The notes beneath the pieces are model-generated. The model made no database searches and was not told the DNA's origin. It worked only from the letters and a program-made list of their open reading frames with translations. From assembly GCA_003477305.1 (NCBI GenBank), contig DMTN01000045.1, positions 25,523 through 81,029 on the forward strand: DNA of 55,507 bases, written 5' to 3'. The position numbers were made by a program, and so were the translations under genes. Below are positions 35,740-44,576 of this stretch, piece after piece (the first letter of the stretch is position 1; the number at the start of each line of letters is the position of its first letter). Source of the DNA: Acholeplasmatales bacterium (GTDB taxonomy: Bacteria > Bacillota_I > Bacilli_A > Izemoplasmatales > Hujiaoplasmataceae).

Positions 35740-36079
35740 CCCCAAATATAGAGCATATATAGATGTTTAATAGTTTTCACACTTATATATATTCGCCATT
35801 CGTCGTCGAACGAATGGCGATTTGTATTATTTTTTAGTGCGTCTGGTATCGAGACTTACATCATGCGCTTCCATCGGGGTGCAAGTTACCATTTTCTATC
35901 CGATGCGCAGGAGATCGCATACGGTTTTTTTAGATTTATGTTCGAAAAGGCTTGTGAACATAGATTGACGCTTAATAAGGTGTTTACTTATGGAAATTTC
36001 TAATCAAATCACATATATTTTGACGTTAGCGTCATATCAAGATGAATATATCAATTTTTGACAATCTCTATATTTGGGG
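35740..36079. repeat. Inverted 14-bp repeat pair in the AT-rich stretch
   Basis: CCCCAAATATAGAG at 35740–35753 has its exact reverse complement at 36066–36079. A 12-of-14 match to the second copy occurs at 48346–48359, in the gap between dgkB and rnmV. Confidence 0.6.
35793..35836 (+). terminator. Terminator of hflX
   Basis: Perfect 10-bp stem TCGCCATTCG/CGAATGGCGA with an 8-base loop, then TTTGTATTATTTTTT on the plus strand, about 170 bases past the stop codon. Confidence 0.8.
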
Positions 36080-36341
36080 ATTTTATAGAATTATAGATAT
36101 ATTCGAAATCGATTATATTCACCTTACATCCATATTGATCGAGTTTTAGTCAAAATTTGAAGGGTCGACAAACTTTCAATCATTTTTATGTTAACTTCAC
36201 ATCGCTTTTTATACCATCATTGAAGCGACTTGGGTGTCAATCACAAAGCGTATCATTCAATGTGATTGACCATCATATATTTCGTCTCAATCAACGAAGT
36301 CTTAGAAAGGTTGTCAATTCTTTCAACTGAATATTTCTCTA

Positions 36342-36363
36342 TTTGCCCATATCTAGATGTTTA
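36342..36363 (+). repeat. Copy 1 of TTTGCCCAT…GATGTT motif
   Basis: TTTGCCCAT, ATCTA, GATGTTTA. A second copy with one extra base lies at 37221–37243 (TTTGCCCAT, TTATC, GATGTTTTA); partial matches ending AGATGTTT occur at 35638 and 35761. Role unknown. Confidence 0.45.
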
Positions 36364-37220
36364 CCGTTGTTATTGATTCTCTTCCGCAAGATCCATCAGA
36401 TCGACGTTAACGTCTCTTACGTTATCTCGAAAGGGCGTGTATGTTTTGTTCTCTTTTTTTACATTCGAGACTAGTGGAAGCTTCGATCTGATTGATTCGG
36501 CACTTATGAACCCAAATCTATTCTGTTTCTGCTCGATTTCTTCTTGCTATATATTCTTATTGTTCATTCTTGAAGAACATTCTACTTATTCTCAGTTTTC
36601 TGATCCGCTTTACGCTAGTTCAATATCTTTATTAAGCTGTGATCGACGATCAAGGATCGATTCATGAGGGTTGCAACGCCCTCGTTAGGTGTTGCTGTCA
36701 GATGCTAAATATAATTAGTGAACATAATCAGCAGTAGGACAATATTTCTTTGATTTTTCTTCGATCTTAAAGGCATATCGTCGATTCCGCTTTCTGGTTT
36801 AATCGATTTTCATGACCGTTTTACTATTTTTGCTTTTTGATGATCTGTTCACTTTTATTTTTTCAAGTTAAGTTTATCGTTTTTTTGACTGCACGATCGA
36901 TTGATCCTATGAATAATCGTGAATTCGGTCGTATCAAACCGAACAGAACCAATCAGTCTTTCCTTCATTGATGTTTGTTGTCGCATCCGTTCACACCCTA
37001 GCCATATTTCATTTCGAAGTGTCTCTATCTTTTTTCTTGGTCTCTGACTGAATGATTTGAAATTCGGTTCGTCTTCAAATTCCTATCGATCGATCATATG
37101 TAATGAATGGAACATCAAAAGGATTATCGCCTATCGGATATGAGATATTTTTTTCAATTTAGGTATTATAAAACCGCCAAAATTGATGATATAGCTATGG
37201 ATTTCACGGTATTTTTCTGA

Positions 37221-37243
37221 TTTGCCCATTTATCGATGTTTTA
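37221..37243 (+). repeat. Copy 2 of TTTGCCCAT…GATGTT motif
   Basis: See copy 1; both are preceded by a similar ATTTYTCT/ATTTTTCT pyrimidine run. Confidence 0.45.
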
Positions 37244-37343
37244 TAGGTGTATATTAATTTCTAGTTTGTGTATATTTCTCTTTGATGTCGTTTCAAATGA
37301 TATTATTTGCATTTTTTCAAGCTTTCTTTTTCATGAAGATAAA

Positions 37344-37370
37344 GAAAGCGACTCGCGATGAGCCGCTTTC
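37344..37370 (-). terminator. Terminator of dusB
   Basis: GAAAGCG-CTC/GAG-CGCTTTC stem with one mismatch and a 5-base loop right after the stop codon; TTTATCTT follows on the minus strand. Confidence 0.75.
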
Positions 37371-37371
37371 G

Positions 37372-38355
37372 TCATTCCGATTTTTGAAGATGATCGAAAA
37401 AGTCCGTCAATATCCTTTCCATCTCGGATCGCGTGTGCGCCTTCGACAGATCGAGTTTTGGTTTTGCGGAATCGCGAAGTCCTTTGAGATACCAAGGTGC
37501 GTGACTTCGCATTTCCAGGATCGCAATTTTCTCTCCCAGCTCCGTCACCAGATAGTCCATATGTTTCAGGATTCCGGCTTTTCGTTCCTCAATGGACAGT
37601 TCCGCCGCGTAAGATCCGTGATCCAAGTAGTCGATGGTCTGGCGTATCAACCATGGATTTCCGAGGAGTCCTCGACCGATCATAACAGCGTCGCATTTTG
37701 TTTCGTTCATCATTCGCAATGCGTCCTCCGGTTTCGTGATGTCGCCGTTCCCAATGACCGGAATCGACACCGCTTCCTTGACCGCCCTGATGACAGACCA
37801 GTCGGCTTTTCCGGAATACATCTGCGTTCTGGTGCGGGGATGGACCGCGATCGCACTGACCCCGGCCGCTTCGAGTTTCTTCGCGATCTCGACGGCGTTG
37901 ATGTGTTCGCCGTCCCACCCGCTGCGGATTTTCACAGTTACCGGCTTCTTGACGACGCTCGTGATATGCTTGACGATTTCATATGCTTTGTCGGGATCCT
38001 TCATCAATTTCGATCCGGCTTCCGATTTGATGACTTTGTTCACAGGGCAGCCCATGTTGATGTCGATGATGTCGGCGTCGGTGTCCCGGTCGATCAATAA
38101 CGCCGCCGCCATCATGCTGTCGGCGTCTCCGCCGAAGAGCTGAAGGGAGATCGGATGTTCATCGGATTCGATTTTCAACATGCTCTTGGTTCTTCGGTTG
38201 TTGTGTCCAAGTCCCTTGTCGGAGATCATCTCGGTATAGACAAGACCGGCCCCGAGCTCTTTCGCGATGCGGCGAAAAGCCGGATTGGTCACCCCGGCCA
38301 TCGGTGCGACGACCACTTGATTCTCGATTTCCACGTCACGGATTTTCCACTTCAT
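37372..38355 (-). CDS. dusB: tRNA-dihydrouridine synthase DusB
   Basis: FMN-dependent reduction of uridines in tRNA. The 327-residue TIM-barrel protein has VVVAPMAGVTNPAFRRI at the N terminus, the catalytic cysteine C103 in INMGCPVNKV, VKIRSGWDG, HPRTRTQMYSGKADW and GNGDI. I use ATG 38355, with GCGGTG 6 bases upstream; a GTG at 38364 is in frame. The gene is divergent from hslO and closes against the AT-rich stretch with its own terminator. Confidence 0.96.
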   Translation of the reverse strand: MKWKIRDVEIENQVVVAPMAGVTNPAFRRIAKELGAGLVYTEMISDKGLGHNNRRTKSMLKIESDEHPISLQLFGGDADSMMAAALLIDRDTDADIIDINMGCPVNKVIKSEAGSKLMKDPDKAYEIVKHITSVVKKPVTVKIRSGWDGEHINAVEIAKKLEAAGVSAIAVHPRTRTQMYSGKADWSVIRAVKEAVSIPVIGNGDITKPEDALRMMNETKCDAVMIGRGLLGNPWLIRQTIDYLDHGSYAAELSIEERKAGILKHMDYLVTELGEKIAILEMRSHAPWYLKGLRDSAKPKLDLSKAHTRSEMERILTDFFDHLQKSE

Positions 38356-38378
38356 CTTCAGCACCGCTTTCTCTCCAC

Positions 38379-38407
38379 ATTATACCAAAGCCAACCACCC
38401 AAAACAA
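38379..38407 (-). promoter_or_regulatory. dusB promoter
   Basis: TTGTTT (38407–38402), 17-base spacer, TATAAT (38384–38379) preceded by TGG on the minus strand. Confidence 0.7.
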
Positions 38408-38433
38408 AGTAAATCGCATCGCGCCTCCGACTA

Positions 38434-38442
38434 TGATATAAT
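38434..38442 (+). promoter_or_regulatory. hslO extended −10 promoter
   Basis: TGA-TATAAT, then seven bases, then GGAG. Start of transcription would fall about 16 bases before the ATG. It faces away from the dusB promoter. Confidence 0.6.
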
Positions 38443-38464
38443 GAGTGCCGGAGCGTGACAACAC

Positions 38465-39349
38465 ATGAACGATTATCTCGTCAAAGCATATGCATTCAAC
38501 GGAACGGTTCGCCTTTACGCGGCGAGCACGACGATCCTCGTAGAAGAAGCCCGTAAGATCCACGACACCTTCCCTGCGGCCACGGCCGCGCTCGGACGCA
38601 CGCTGACCGCTGCGGCGATCATGGGCGCCATGTACAAAGGCGACCAGACCATCACGATCCGCATCGACGGCGGCGGTCCGATCGGCGGAATCGTCGTCAC
38701 GGCCGACGCCGACGGTCACGTCCGCGGTTATGTCGTTCATCCGCACGTCCACGGATCGACCAACGACGGAAAACTCGCCGTCGGATTCGTCGTGGGACAA
38801 AACGGATTCATCCATGTCACGAAGAATTTGAACGTCAAGAACGTCTTCACTTCGAGCGCCGAACTGCAGACCGGTGAAATCGCCGAAGATTTTGCCTACT
38901 ATTTCCTGATGAGCGAACAGATTCCCGCCGCCGTCGGCCTCGGCATTCTCGTCGAAATCGACAATTCGGTCCGTTCCGCAGGTGGCTTCATCCTGCAGGC
39001 GATGCCCGGGGCGAAGCCGGAGACGATCGACAAGATCGAGGCGAACATCAAGGCGATGCGGCCGGTGAGCGACTTGATCGACGCGGGTTTCACACCTGAG
39101 ATGATCGTCGAGGAAATCACCAAAGGGGACCACGAGATCGTCGAGAAACTCGATCTGCATTATCATTGCGATTGCAACCGCGAGCGTTTCGCGAGCGGTC
39201 TGGCTTCGCTCGGTGCGACCGAACTCGAAGCGATGATCGCCGATGGGAAGCCGATCGAGACCGTCTGCCATTTCTGCGACAAGAAGTACGAATTTTCCGT
39301 CGACGACCTGAAAGCCTTTGTGCCGGTCGGATCGAAAATCAAATCCTGA
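38465..39349 (+). CDS. hslO: Redox-regulated chaperone Hsp33
   Basis: Holdase activated by oxidation of its zinc-bound cysteines. The 294-residue protein has the N-terminal chaperone fold and, near the C terminus, the four zinc ligands C235, C237, C268 and C271 in the canonical CxC…CxxC pattern. SGGF- and GGGP-type turns match the family. Short leader, single-gene unit ended by the bidirectional terminator 39359–39384. Confidence 0.97.
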   Translation: MNDYLVKAYAFNGTVRLYAASTTILVEEARKIHDTFPAATAALGRTLTAAAIMGAMYKGDQTITIRIDGGGPIGGIVVTADADGHVRGYVVHPHVHGSTNDGKLAVGFVVGQNGFIHVTKNLNVKNVFTSSAELQTGEIAEDFAYYFLMSEQIPAAVGLGILVEIDNSVRSAGGFILQAMPGAKPETIDKIEANIKAMRPVSDLIDAGFTPEMIVEEITKGDHEIVEKLDLHYHCDCNRERFASGLASLGATELEAMIADGKPIETVCHFCDKKYEFSVDDLKAFVPVGSKIKS

Positions 39350-39358
39350 CAAAAAGCG

Positions 39359-39384
39359 AGAGCGTCGGCCGAAGCCGACGCTCT
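39359..39384. terminator. Bidirectional terminator between hslO and glnA
   Basis: Perfect 11-bp stem AGAGCGTCGGC with a CGAA loop; TTGCTT follows on plus and CGCTTTTT on minus, serving both convergent genes. Confidence 0.85.
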
Positions 39385-39391
39385 TTGCTTG

Positions 39392-40732
39392 TCACATGAC
39401 TTTCAGATACTGGTCGATTTCCCACTGCGTGACCGCCTGACGGAAATCGTCCCACTCGCGGGTCTTGAGTTCGACGAACTTTTCGAAGATGTGCGGGCCG
39501 AGCGCTTCCTTGACGACAGCGTCGTCCTCAAGCGTTCCAACCGCTTCTTTCAGGTTGTCCGGCAGGTTCACGACGCCGAGCGCGGCGCGTTCATCGGCGG
39601 TCTTTTCAAACAGATTCTCGTTGACCGGGCCGATCAGCGGCAGGTCGCTTTCGATCCCGTCGAGGCCACTCGCAAGGATGACCGCCATCCCCATGTAGGG
39701 GTTGCAGGAACAGTCGACGTTGCGGATTTCGGTGCGGGTCGTCCGGCCGCGCGTCGCCGGGATGCGGACCATGACCGAACGGTTGTGCTCGGACCAGGAG
39801 ACGTAGCAGGGCGCTTCGTAGCCGGGAACCAGACGTTTGTAGGAGTTGACGGTGGGGTTGGTGATCGCGCAGAAGCCGCGGGCGTGCGTCAAGATGCCGG
39901 TCAGCCACTTGCGGGCGACGAGACTGAGTCCGGCCGGGTCGTTCGGATCGTAGAAGGCGTTGTTGCCCTCAAGATCCCAAAGCGAGCAGTTGGAGTGCAT
40001 GCCGCTGCCGGCGACCTTGGCGACCGGTTTGGGCATGAACGTCGCGTGCAGGTTGTGCCGGCGGGCGATGTTCTTGACGACGAGCTTGAAGGTCTGGACA
40101 TTGTCGCAGGCTTCGACGATATTGGAGAACTGGAAATTGATTTCGCATTGGCCGGGGCCGACTTCATGATGGCTCGCTTCGACCGTAAAACCGATTTTCT
40201 CGAGTTCGAGGACGATGTCGCGGCGGCAGTCGCCGGCGCCGTCGATCGGCGAGAGATCGAAATAACCGCCTTGATCGGTGAACTCCAGCGTGGGTTCGCC
40301 GTTTTCTTTTGTCTTGAACAGATAGAATTCCGGTTCAAAGCCGATGTTGAGGGCGGAGAACCCCAGTTTTTCCATGCGCGCGGCGATGCGTTTCAGGTTC
40401 GAACGCGGGTCGCCCGGGAATGGTTTTCCTTCCGGGGTATAGACGTCGCAGATGAGCCGGGCGACTTTCCCGTAGGTGGTTTCTTCCCAGTTCATGATGA
40501 GCCAGGTGTTGAAGTCGGGATGTAGATACATGTCGGCTTCGAGGATGCGGACGAATCCTTCGATGGACGATCCGTCGAACATGACTTTTCCGTCGAGCGC
40601 CGTTTCCAGACGCTTGACCGGGATTTCGACGCTCTTGATCGTACCGTTGATGTCGGTGAATGTCAGTCGGACGTACCGGACATTCTGTTCTTTCGCATCG
40701 ATGAGAATTTCTTCCTTCGTGAATTTCGGCAT
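39392..40732 (-). CDS. glnA: Glutamine synthetase, type I
   Basis: ATP-dependent synthesis of glutamine from glutamate and ammonia. The 446-residue protein has the GSI signatures MFDGSSIEGF, EPEFYLF, HHEVGPGQCEI, KPVAKVAGSGMHSNCSL and NRSVMVRIP. Length fits GSI-alpha, the Firmicutes form that is not adenylylated. I use ATG 40732; a TTG two codons earlier is possible, and AGGGG lies far (about 20 bases) upstream, so initiation looks weak and may be controlled. A leader of about 95 bases with hairpins precedes it, and the gene upstream encodes an ANTAR RNA-binding regulator. Confidence 0.97.
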   Translation of the reverse strand: MPKFTKEEILIDAKEQNVRYVRLTFTDINGTIKSVEIPVKRLETALDGKVMFDGSSIEGFVRILEADMYLHPDFNTWLIMNWEETTYGKVARLICDVYTPEGKPFPGDPRSNLKRIAARMEKLGFSALNIGFEPEFYLFKTKENGEPTLEFTDQGGYFDLSPIDGAGDCRRDIVLELEKIGFTVEASHHEVGPGQCEINFQFSNIVEACDNVQTFKLVVKNIARRHNLHATFMPKPVAKVAGSGMHSNCSLWDLEGNNAFYDPNDPAGLSLVARKWLTGILTHARGFCAITNPTVNSYKRLVPGYEAPCYVSWSEHNRSVMVRIPATRGRTTRTEIRNVDCSCNPYMGMAVILASGLDGIESDLPLIGPVNENLFEKTADERAALGVVNLPDNLKEAVGTLEDDAVVKEALGPHIFEKFVELKTREWDDFRQAVTQWEIDQYLKVM

Positions 40733-40826
40733 TTCCAATATGGTTCGCTTTCCCCTCTGACGATGCTAAGCACTCATGAACGGGGCTGCGGCCTTTCTTT
40801 GTGACGGGCGCCATTGTCCGTCGGTT
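40733..40826 (-). ncRNA. glnA leader with candidate ANTAR hexaloop hairpin
   Basis: On the minus strand the leader contains GACGG-A-C, loop AATGGC, G-C-CCGTC (40802–40821), a hairpin whose six-base loop has A at position 1 and G at position 4, the pattern ANTAR proteins recognise. A second hexaloop was not found. Further on, CCCC (near 40781–40784) can pair with the GGGG of the weak ribosome site (near 40752–40755). No T-run follows, so control of translation rather than termination is possible. All of this is inference from sequence. Confidence 0.4.
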
Positions 40827-40832
40827 TACATC

Positions 40833-40861
40833 ATTATACTTGCGTTTTAAATCAAAATCAA
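40833..40861 (-). promoter_or_regulatory. glnA promoter
   Basis: TTGATT (40861–40856), 17-base spacer, TATAAT (40838–40833) on the minus strand, overlapping the stop codon of the ANTAR gene. Confidence 0.7.
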
Positions 40862-41421
40862 TTCGATTCGGCTTTATTTTCGCCGAGCAGAACAACGCAT
40901 GCGGCGTATTTCGAGATTTGACGATCCATTGCCGTCCGGAGAATCAGCGCATGCGCTTCCGGTTCGGTCATTCCGCGATCGATCAAACGCTTCTTGCACA
41001 GATCCATCTCGCGCCTGAGATCCGCACGCTGCGCCGCCTTCTTCGCCTTGTCGGCGGTGTCGCGGAGCGCCGCGGCGGTCTTGAGGAGAAGCGCGACGGC
41101 GACGCCGAGTTCGGCGTCGATGCGCTGGTCGTCGAGAAACGCGAAATACGGATCGTCGAGCAGCGGGCGAAACGGGCCGATGCCGATCTGGGATGTCAGA
41201 TAGATCACCGGGCGGTCATGGGAGAGAACGAGGTTCCCGACAAAACCCGACAGGTTCGGCATCTTCCAGGAAGAATGGATGATGATCAAATCGAAACGGG
41301 CGAGATCATCTTTCTTGATCTGCGCCTTCTGCTGTTCGTAAGCGATGTTGCGGGCGGCGAGTTCCCGGCCGATCCGGAGGATGGTCAGCTGATCTTCGCC
41401 GCAGACGAGAACGCGCGCCAT
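40858..41421 (-). CDS. ANTAR-domain regulator with pseudo-receiver
   Basis: A 187-residue protein. Residues 1–115 have a response-regulator-like fold, but the usual phospho-acceptor aspartate is replaced (DLIIIHSS, H49 at the expected place), so it should not be phosphorylated normally. A coiled-coil (115–138) leads to an ANTAR domain at 139–178 (LCKKRLIDRGMTEPEAHALI…KYA), which binds paired hexaloop RNA hairpins to prevent termination. ATG 41421 begins 1 base after the glyA stop. Clostridial ANTAR proteins such as NitR sit beside glnA, so nitrogen control of the glnA leader is likely. Confidence 0.85.
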   Translation of the reverse strand: MARVLVCGEDQLTILRIGRELAARNIAYEQQKAQIKKDDLARFDLIIIHSSWKMPNLSGFVGNLVLSHDRPVIYLTSQIGIGPFRPLLDDPYFAFLDDQRIDAELGVAVALLLKTAAALRDTADKAKKAAQRADLRREMDLCKKRLIDRGMTEPEAHALILRTAMDRQISKYAACVVLLGENKAESN

Positions 41422-41422
41422 C

Positions 41423-42664
<1,242 letters not shown>

Positions 42665-42668
42665 ACGG

Positions 42669-43175
42669 TCACCTTATCCTTTCAATGTAGACTCCGGCGT
42701 TGATGCCGGAGAGGTTGACGATGACGGTTTCATCGAGTGCGGTCGGGGCGTTTTTCCCGACATAGTCGGCCCGGATCGGCAGTTCGCGGTGGCCGCGGTC
42801 GATCAGGACGGCGAACTCGATGCGTTTCGGGCGGCCGAGATCGACGATCGCGTCCATCGCCGCGCGGGCGGTCCTGCCGGTGAAAAGGACGTCGTCGACG
42901 AGGATGCAGACCTTGTTGCCGACGGCAAAGTCCGGTTGGGTCGCGGGACGGCGCTTCTCGTCGTCGCGATGCATGGAGATGTCGAGTTCGACGACGGGAA
43001 CCTCGATGCCGGCGTACTGTTTGATGTTGTCGCGGATCAACAGCGCGATTGGCAAGCCCTTTTTGAGAATGCCGACGAGGACGATGTTGGCGACATCGTC
43101 GTTCTTCTCAAGGATTTCGTGGGTCATCCGTCGCAATGTTTTGAGGGCGGTTTCGTGATTGATGATCATGGGCAC
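42669..43175 (-). CDS. pyrR: PyrR, pyrimidine regulator / uracil phosphoribosyltransferase
   Basis: The 168-residue protein has the PRPP loop VDDVLFTGRTAR at 93–104 and the PyrR-specific ISMHRDDEKRRP region. In Bacilli PyrR binds the pyr leader RNA with UMP and also has UPRTase activity. I use the GTG at 43175 because AGGTGA is 6 bases before it; ATG 43169 would be too far. Its own leader is only about 20 bases, so there is no room for a PyrR-controlled attenuator here, and no pyr biosynthetic gene is adjacent. Confidence 0.92.
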   Translation of the reverse strand: MPMIINHETALKTLRRMTHEILEKNDDVANIVLVGILKKGLPIALLIRDNIKQYAGIEVPVVELDISMHRDDEKRRPATQPDFAVGNKVCILVDDVLFTGRTARAAMDAIVDLGRPKRIEFAVLIDRGHRELPIRADYVGKNAPTALDETVIVNLSGINAGVYIERIR

Positions 43176-43197
43176 GGCGATTCACCTTCCACACAAG

Positions 43198-43206
43198 ATT
43201 ATATCA
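43198..43206 (-). promoter_or_regulatory. Extended −10 promoter of the pyrR–glyA–ANTAR operon
   Basis: TGA-TATAAT on the minus strand (43206–43198), weak −35. Confidence 0.6.
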
Positions 43207-43246
43207 TGATTGCAGTCGGAAAAACACCGCATAAAGCGGCTGTGCG

Positions 43247-43276
43247 ATGAAAAAAAGCACTCCGGAGAGTGCTTTT
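43247..43276 (-). terminator. Terminator of the GH16 operon
   Basis: AAAAGCACTC/GAGTGCTTTT stem with a CGGA loop, then a T-rich run on the minus strand, 12 bases past the stop codon. Confidence 0.85.
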
Positions 43277-43288
43277 CGGAATCGGTTT

Positions 43289-44563
43289 TCAACTGGGTTC
43301 GGTCGTCGTGACGCTGATGGCGGCCTTCGGTGCGAAATTCCCCGCATAATCTTCGGCTTCGATCTCGATAAGCACCGAGGTCCCGACGACGAGTCCGGTC
43401 AGTTTGACGAGATTCAACGAAACGGCCTTGAAAAAGACGCCGTTGATGTAGACGTTGTACCGGCGGACCTGATTGTCGTCGACCGCCTTGGTCCAGAAGA
43501 CATAAGCCGTCGATCCGACCGCCTGGGCGACTTCAAGCGCCGTCGCGGCGCGCGGCGCGCCGGTATCTTCGGTCACATAGTCGCGCTGATAGACGCGCAC
43601 ATAGTCGATCTCATAGGTGTCGATCACAAAGGAAGGATCGACCGTCCCGCCCATCGCTCCGCCCATCGCGAGATTCAGGATGAGATAGAATTCCTGGTCG
43701 AACGGCCAGGCGTCGGCGATGCTGAAGTCGCCGTACGCGACGGCGGCGGGGTTGAACACGTACGTTCCGTATTTGTAGCTGTCGACCCACCAAGAGAACG
43801 AATACTCGTTCCAGGTGACCGAATAGATGTGGAAGCCGGTGGTAAGTCCGGGCGTTTCGCGGCCATAGCTGATCTGCGTCCCGATCTTGTGATTGTACGC
43901 GGTCGTGTGCAGCGAACCGACGACGTTGTCGATATTGTAAAAGGCCGTATGCTCCATGATATCGATTTCGCCGCTGGCGGGCCAATCGCCATAGACGCTC
44001 AAGCGCGGCATCATCCAGAACGCGGGCCATGTGCCGGCGACGCCGGGAAGCTTGGCGCGCATCTCGAACTTGCCGTACTTCCAGTTCTTGACGCCTTGCG
44101 TCCAGATCTTGGCGGAGGTGTAGTCATGTCCGCCGTAATCTTCACGCAATGCCGTGATGATCAGTTTTTCACCGTCGACATAAGCGTTCTCGGCGCGGTT
44201 CGTGTAATATTGAAGTTCGTTGTTCCCGAAGCCGCCGCCACCAATTTGGTGGCGCCATTTGGTCGAATCGACGGCCCCCTCATAGTTGAATTCCTCGCAC
44301 CACGTCGGCACCCATCCGCTGACGATCGGGACATCCGCGCATTCGGCGGGGATGTTGGCCTCCAGGCTGTCGGGGTCAAGTGTGATGACGGTCGTGGTCG
44401 TATCGGTGGTCGTATCGGAGATGGTCGTTGTTTCAGAAGTGGTCGTCGTCGTTTCAGCGGCGGTCGTTTCCGTATCCGTCGTCGACAGGGTGGTCGCGGC
44501 GTCGCAAGCGACGGCGGCGAAGGTGCCGGCAATCAAAACAAGGAGAAGAAGGGTTTTTTTCAT
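43289..44563 (-). CDS. GH16 family endo-glucanase lipoprotein (copy 1, downstream)
   Basis: A 424-residue lipoprotein, probably cutting beta-1,3(-1,4)-glucans such as laminarin outside the cell. Signal peptide with lipobox AVAC (C20), a Thr-rich linker (about 23–61), the GH16 domain with GEIDIMEH (nucleophile E199, acid/base E204), and a C-terminal fibronectin-III-like domain (about 345–424). Start at ATG 44563, 13 bases after the stop of the upstream paralogue; its ribosome site (TTGGAAC) is weak, so it may depend on translation of the first gene. Substrate is inferred from family only. Confidence 0.92.
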   Translation of the reverse strand: MKKTLLLLVLIAGTFAAVACDAATTLSTTDTETTAAETTTTTSETTTISDTTTDTTTTVITLDPDSLEANIPAECADVPIVSGWVPTWCEEFNYEGAVDSTKWRHQIGGGGFGNNELQYYTNRAENAYVDGEKLIITALREDYGGHDYTSAKIWTQGVKNWKYGKFEMRAKLPGVAGTWPAFWMMPRLSVYGDWPASGEIDIMEHTAFYNIDNVVGSLHTTAYNHKIGTQISYGRETPGLTTGFHIYSVTWNEYSFSWWVDSYKYGTYVFNPAAVAYGDFSIADAWPFDQEFYLILNLAMGGAMGGTVDPSFVIDTYEIDYVRVYQRDYVTEDTGAPRAATALEVAQAVGSTAYVFWTKAVDDNQVRRYNVYINGVFFKAVSLNLVKLTGLVVGTSVLIEIEAEDYAGNFAPKAAISVTTTEPS

Positions 44564-44576
44564 CGTTTGTTCCAAC

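Larger units (their letters stand above)
35620..37343. other. AT-rich stretch of about 1.7 kb without a recognisable gene
   Basis: G+C here looks like about one third by eye, against mid-fifties around it. Only short open frames exist, none with a ribosome site or a protein I know (the longest, 36437–36667 on plus, is Ser/Phe/Leu-rich and not convincing). It holds several inverted repeats: 35937–35943/35956–35962 (TATGTTC/GAACATA) and 36236–36245/36261–36270 (GTCAATCACA/TGTGATTGAC), a palindrome GACGTTAACGTC at 36403–36414, and a scattered motif. Terminators from hflX and dusB point into it from both sides, so no gene next to it should read through. No tRNA, tmRNA, RNase P, 4.5S RNA or DnaA-box cluster was found. 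Confidence 0.7.

Noticed and set aside
36437..36667. Possible 76-residue protein in the AT-rich stretch
   Set aside because: No ribosome site, low-complexity Ser/Phe/Leu composition typical of random AT-rich sequence, no known family.
36672..36710. Integron attC-like site (GTTAGGT core with GCAAC/GTTGC arms)
   Set aside because: Only one core box fits; the opposite consensus box is missing within the right distance and there is no integrase or cassette array.
35620..37371. Replication origin or dif/parS site
   Set aside because: No DnaA-box cluster, no parS-like palindrome and no clear dif match; kept only as an open possibility in the findings.
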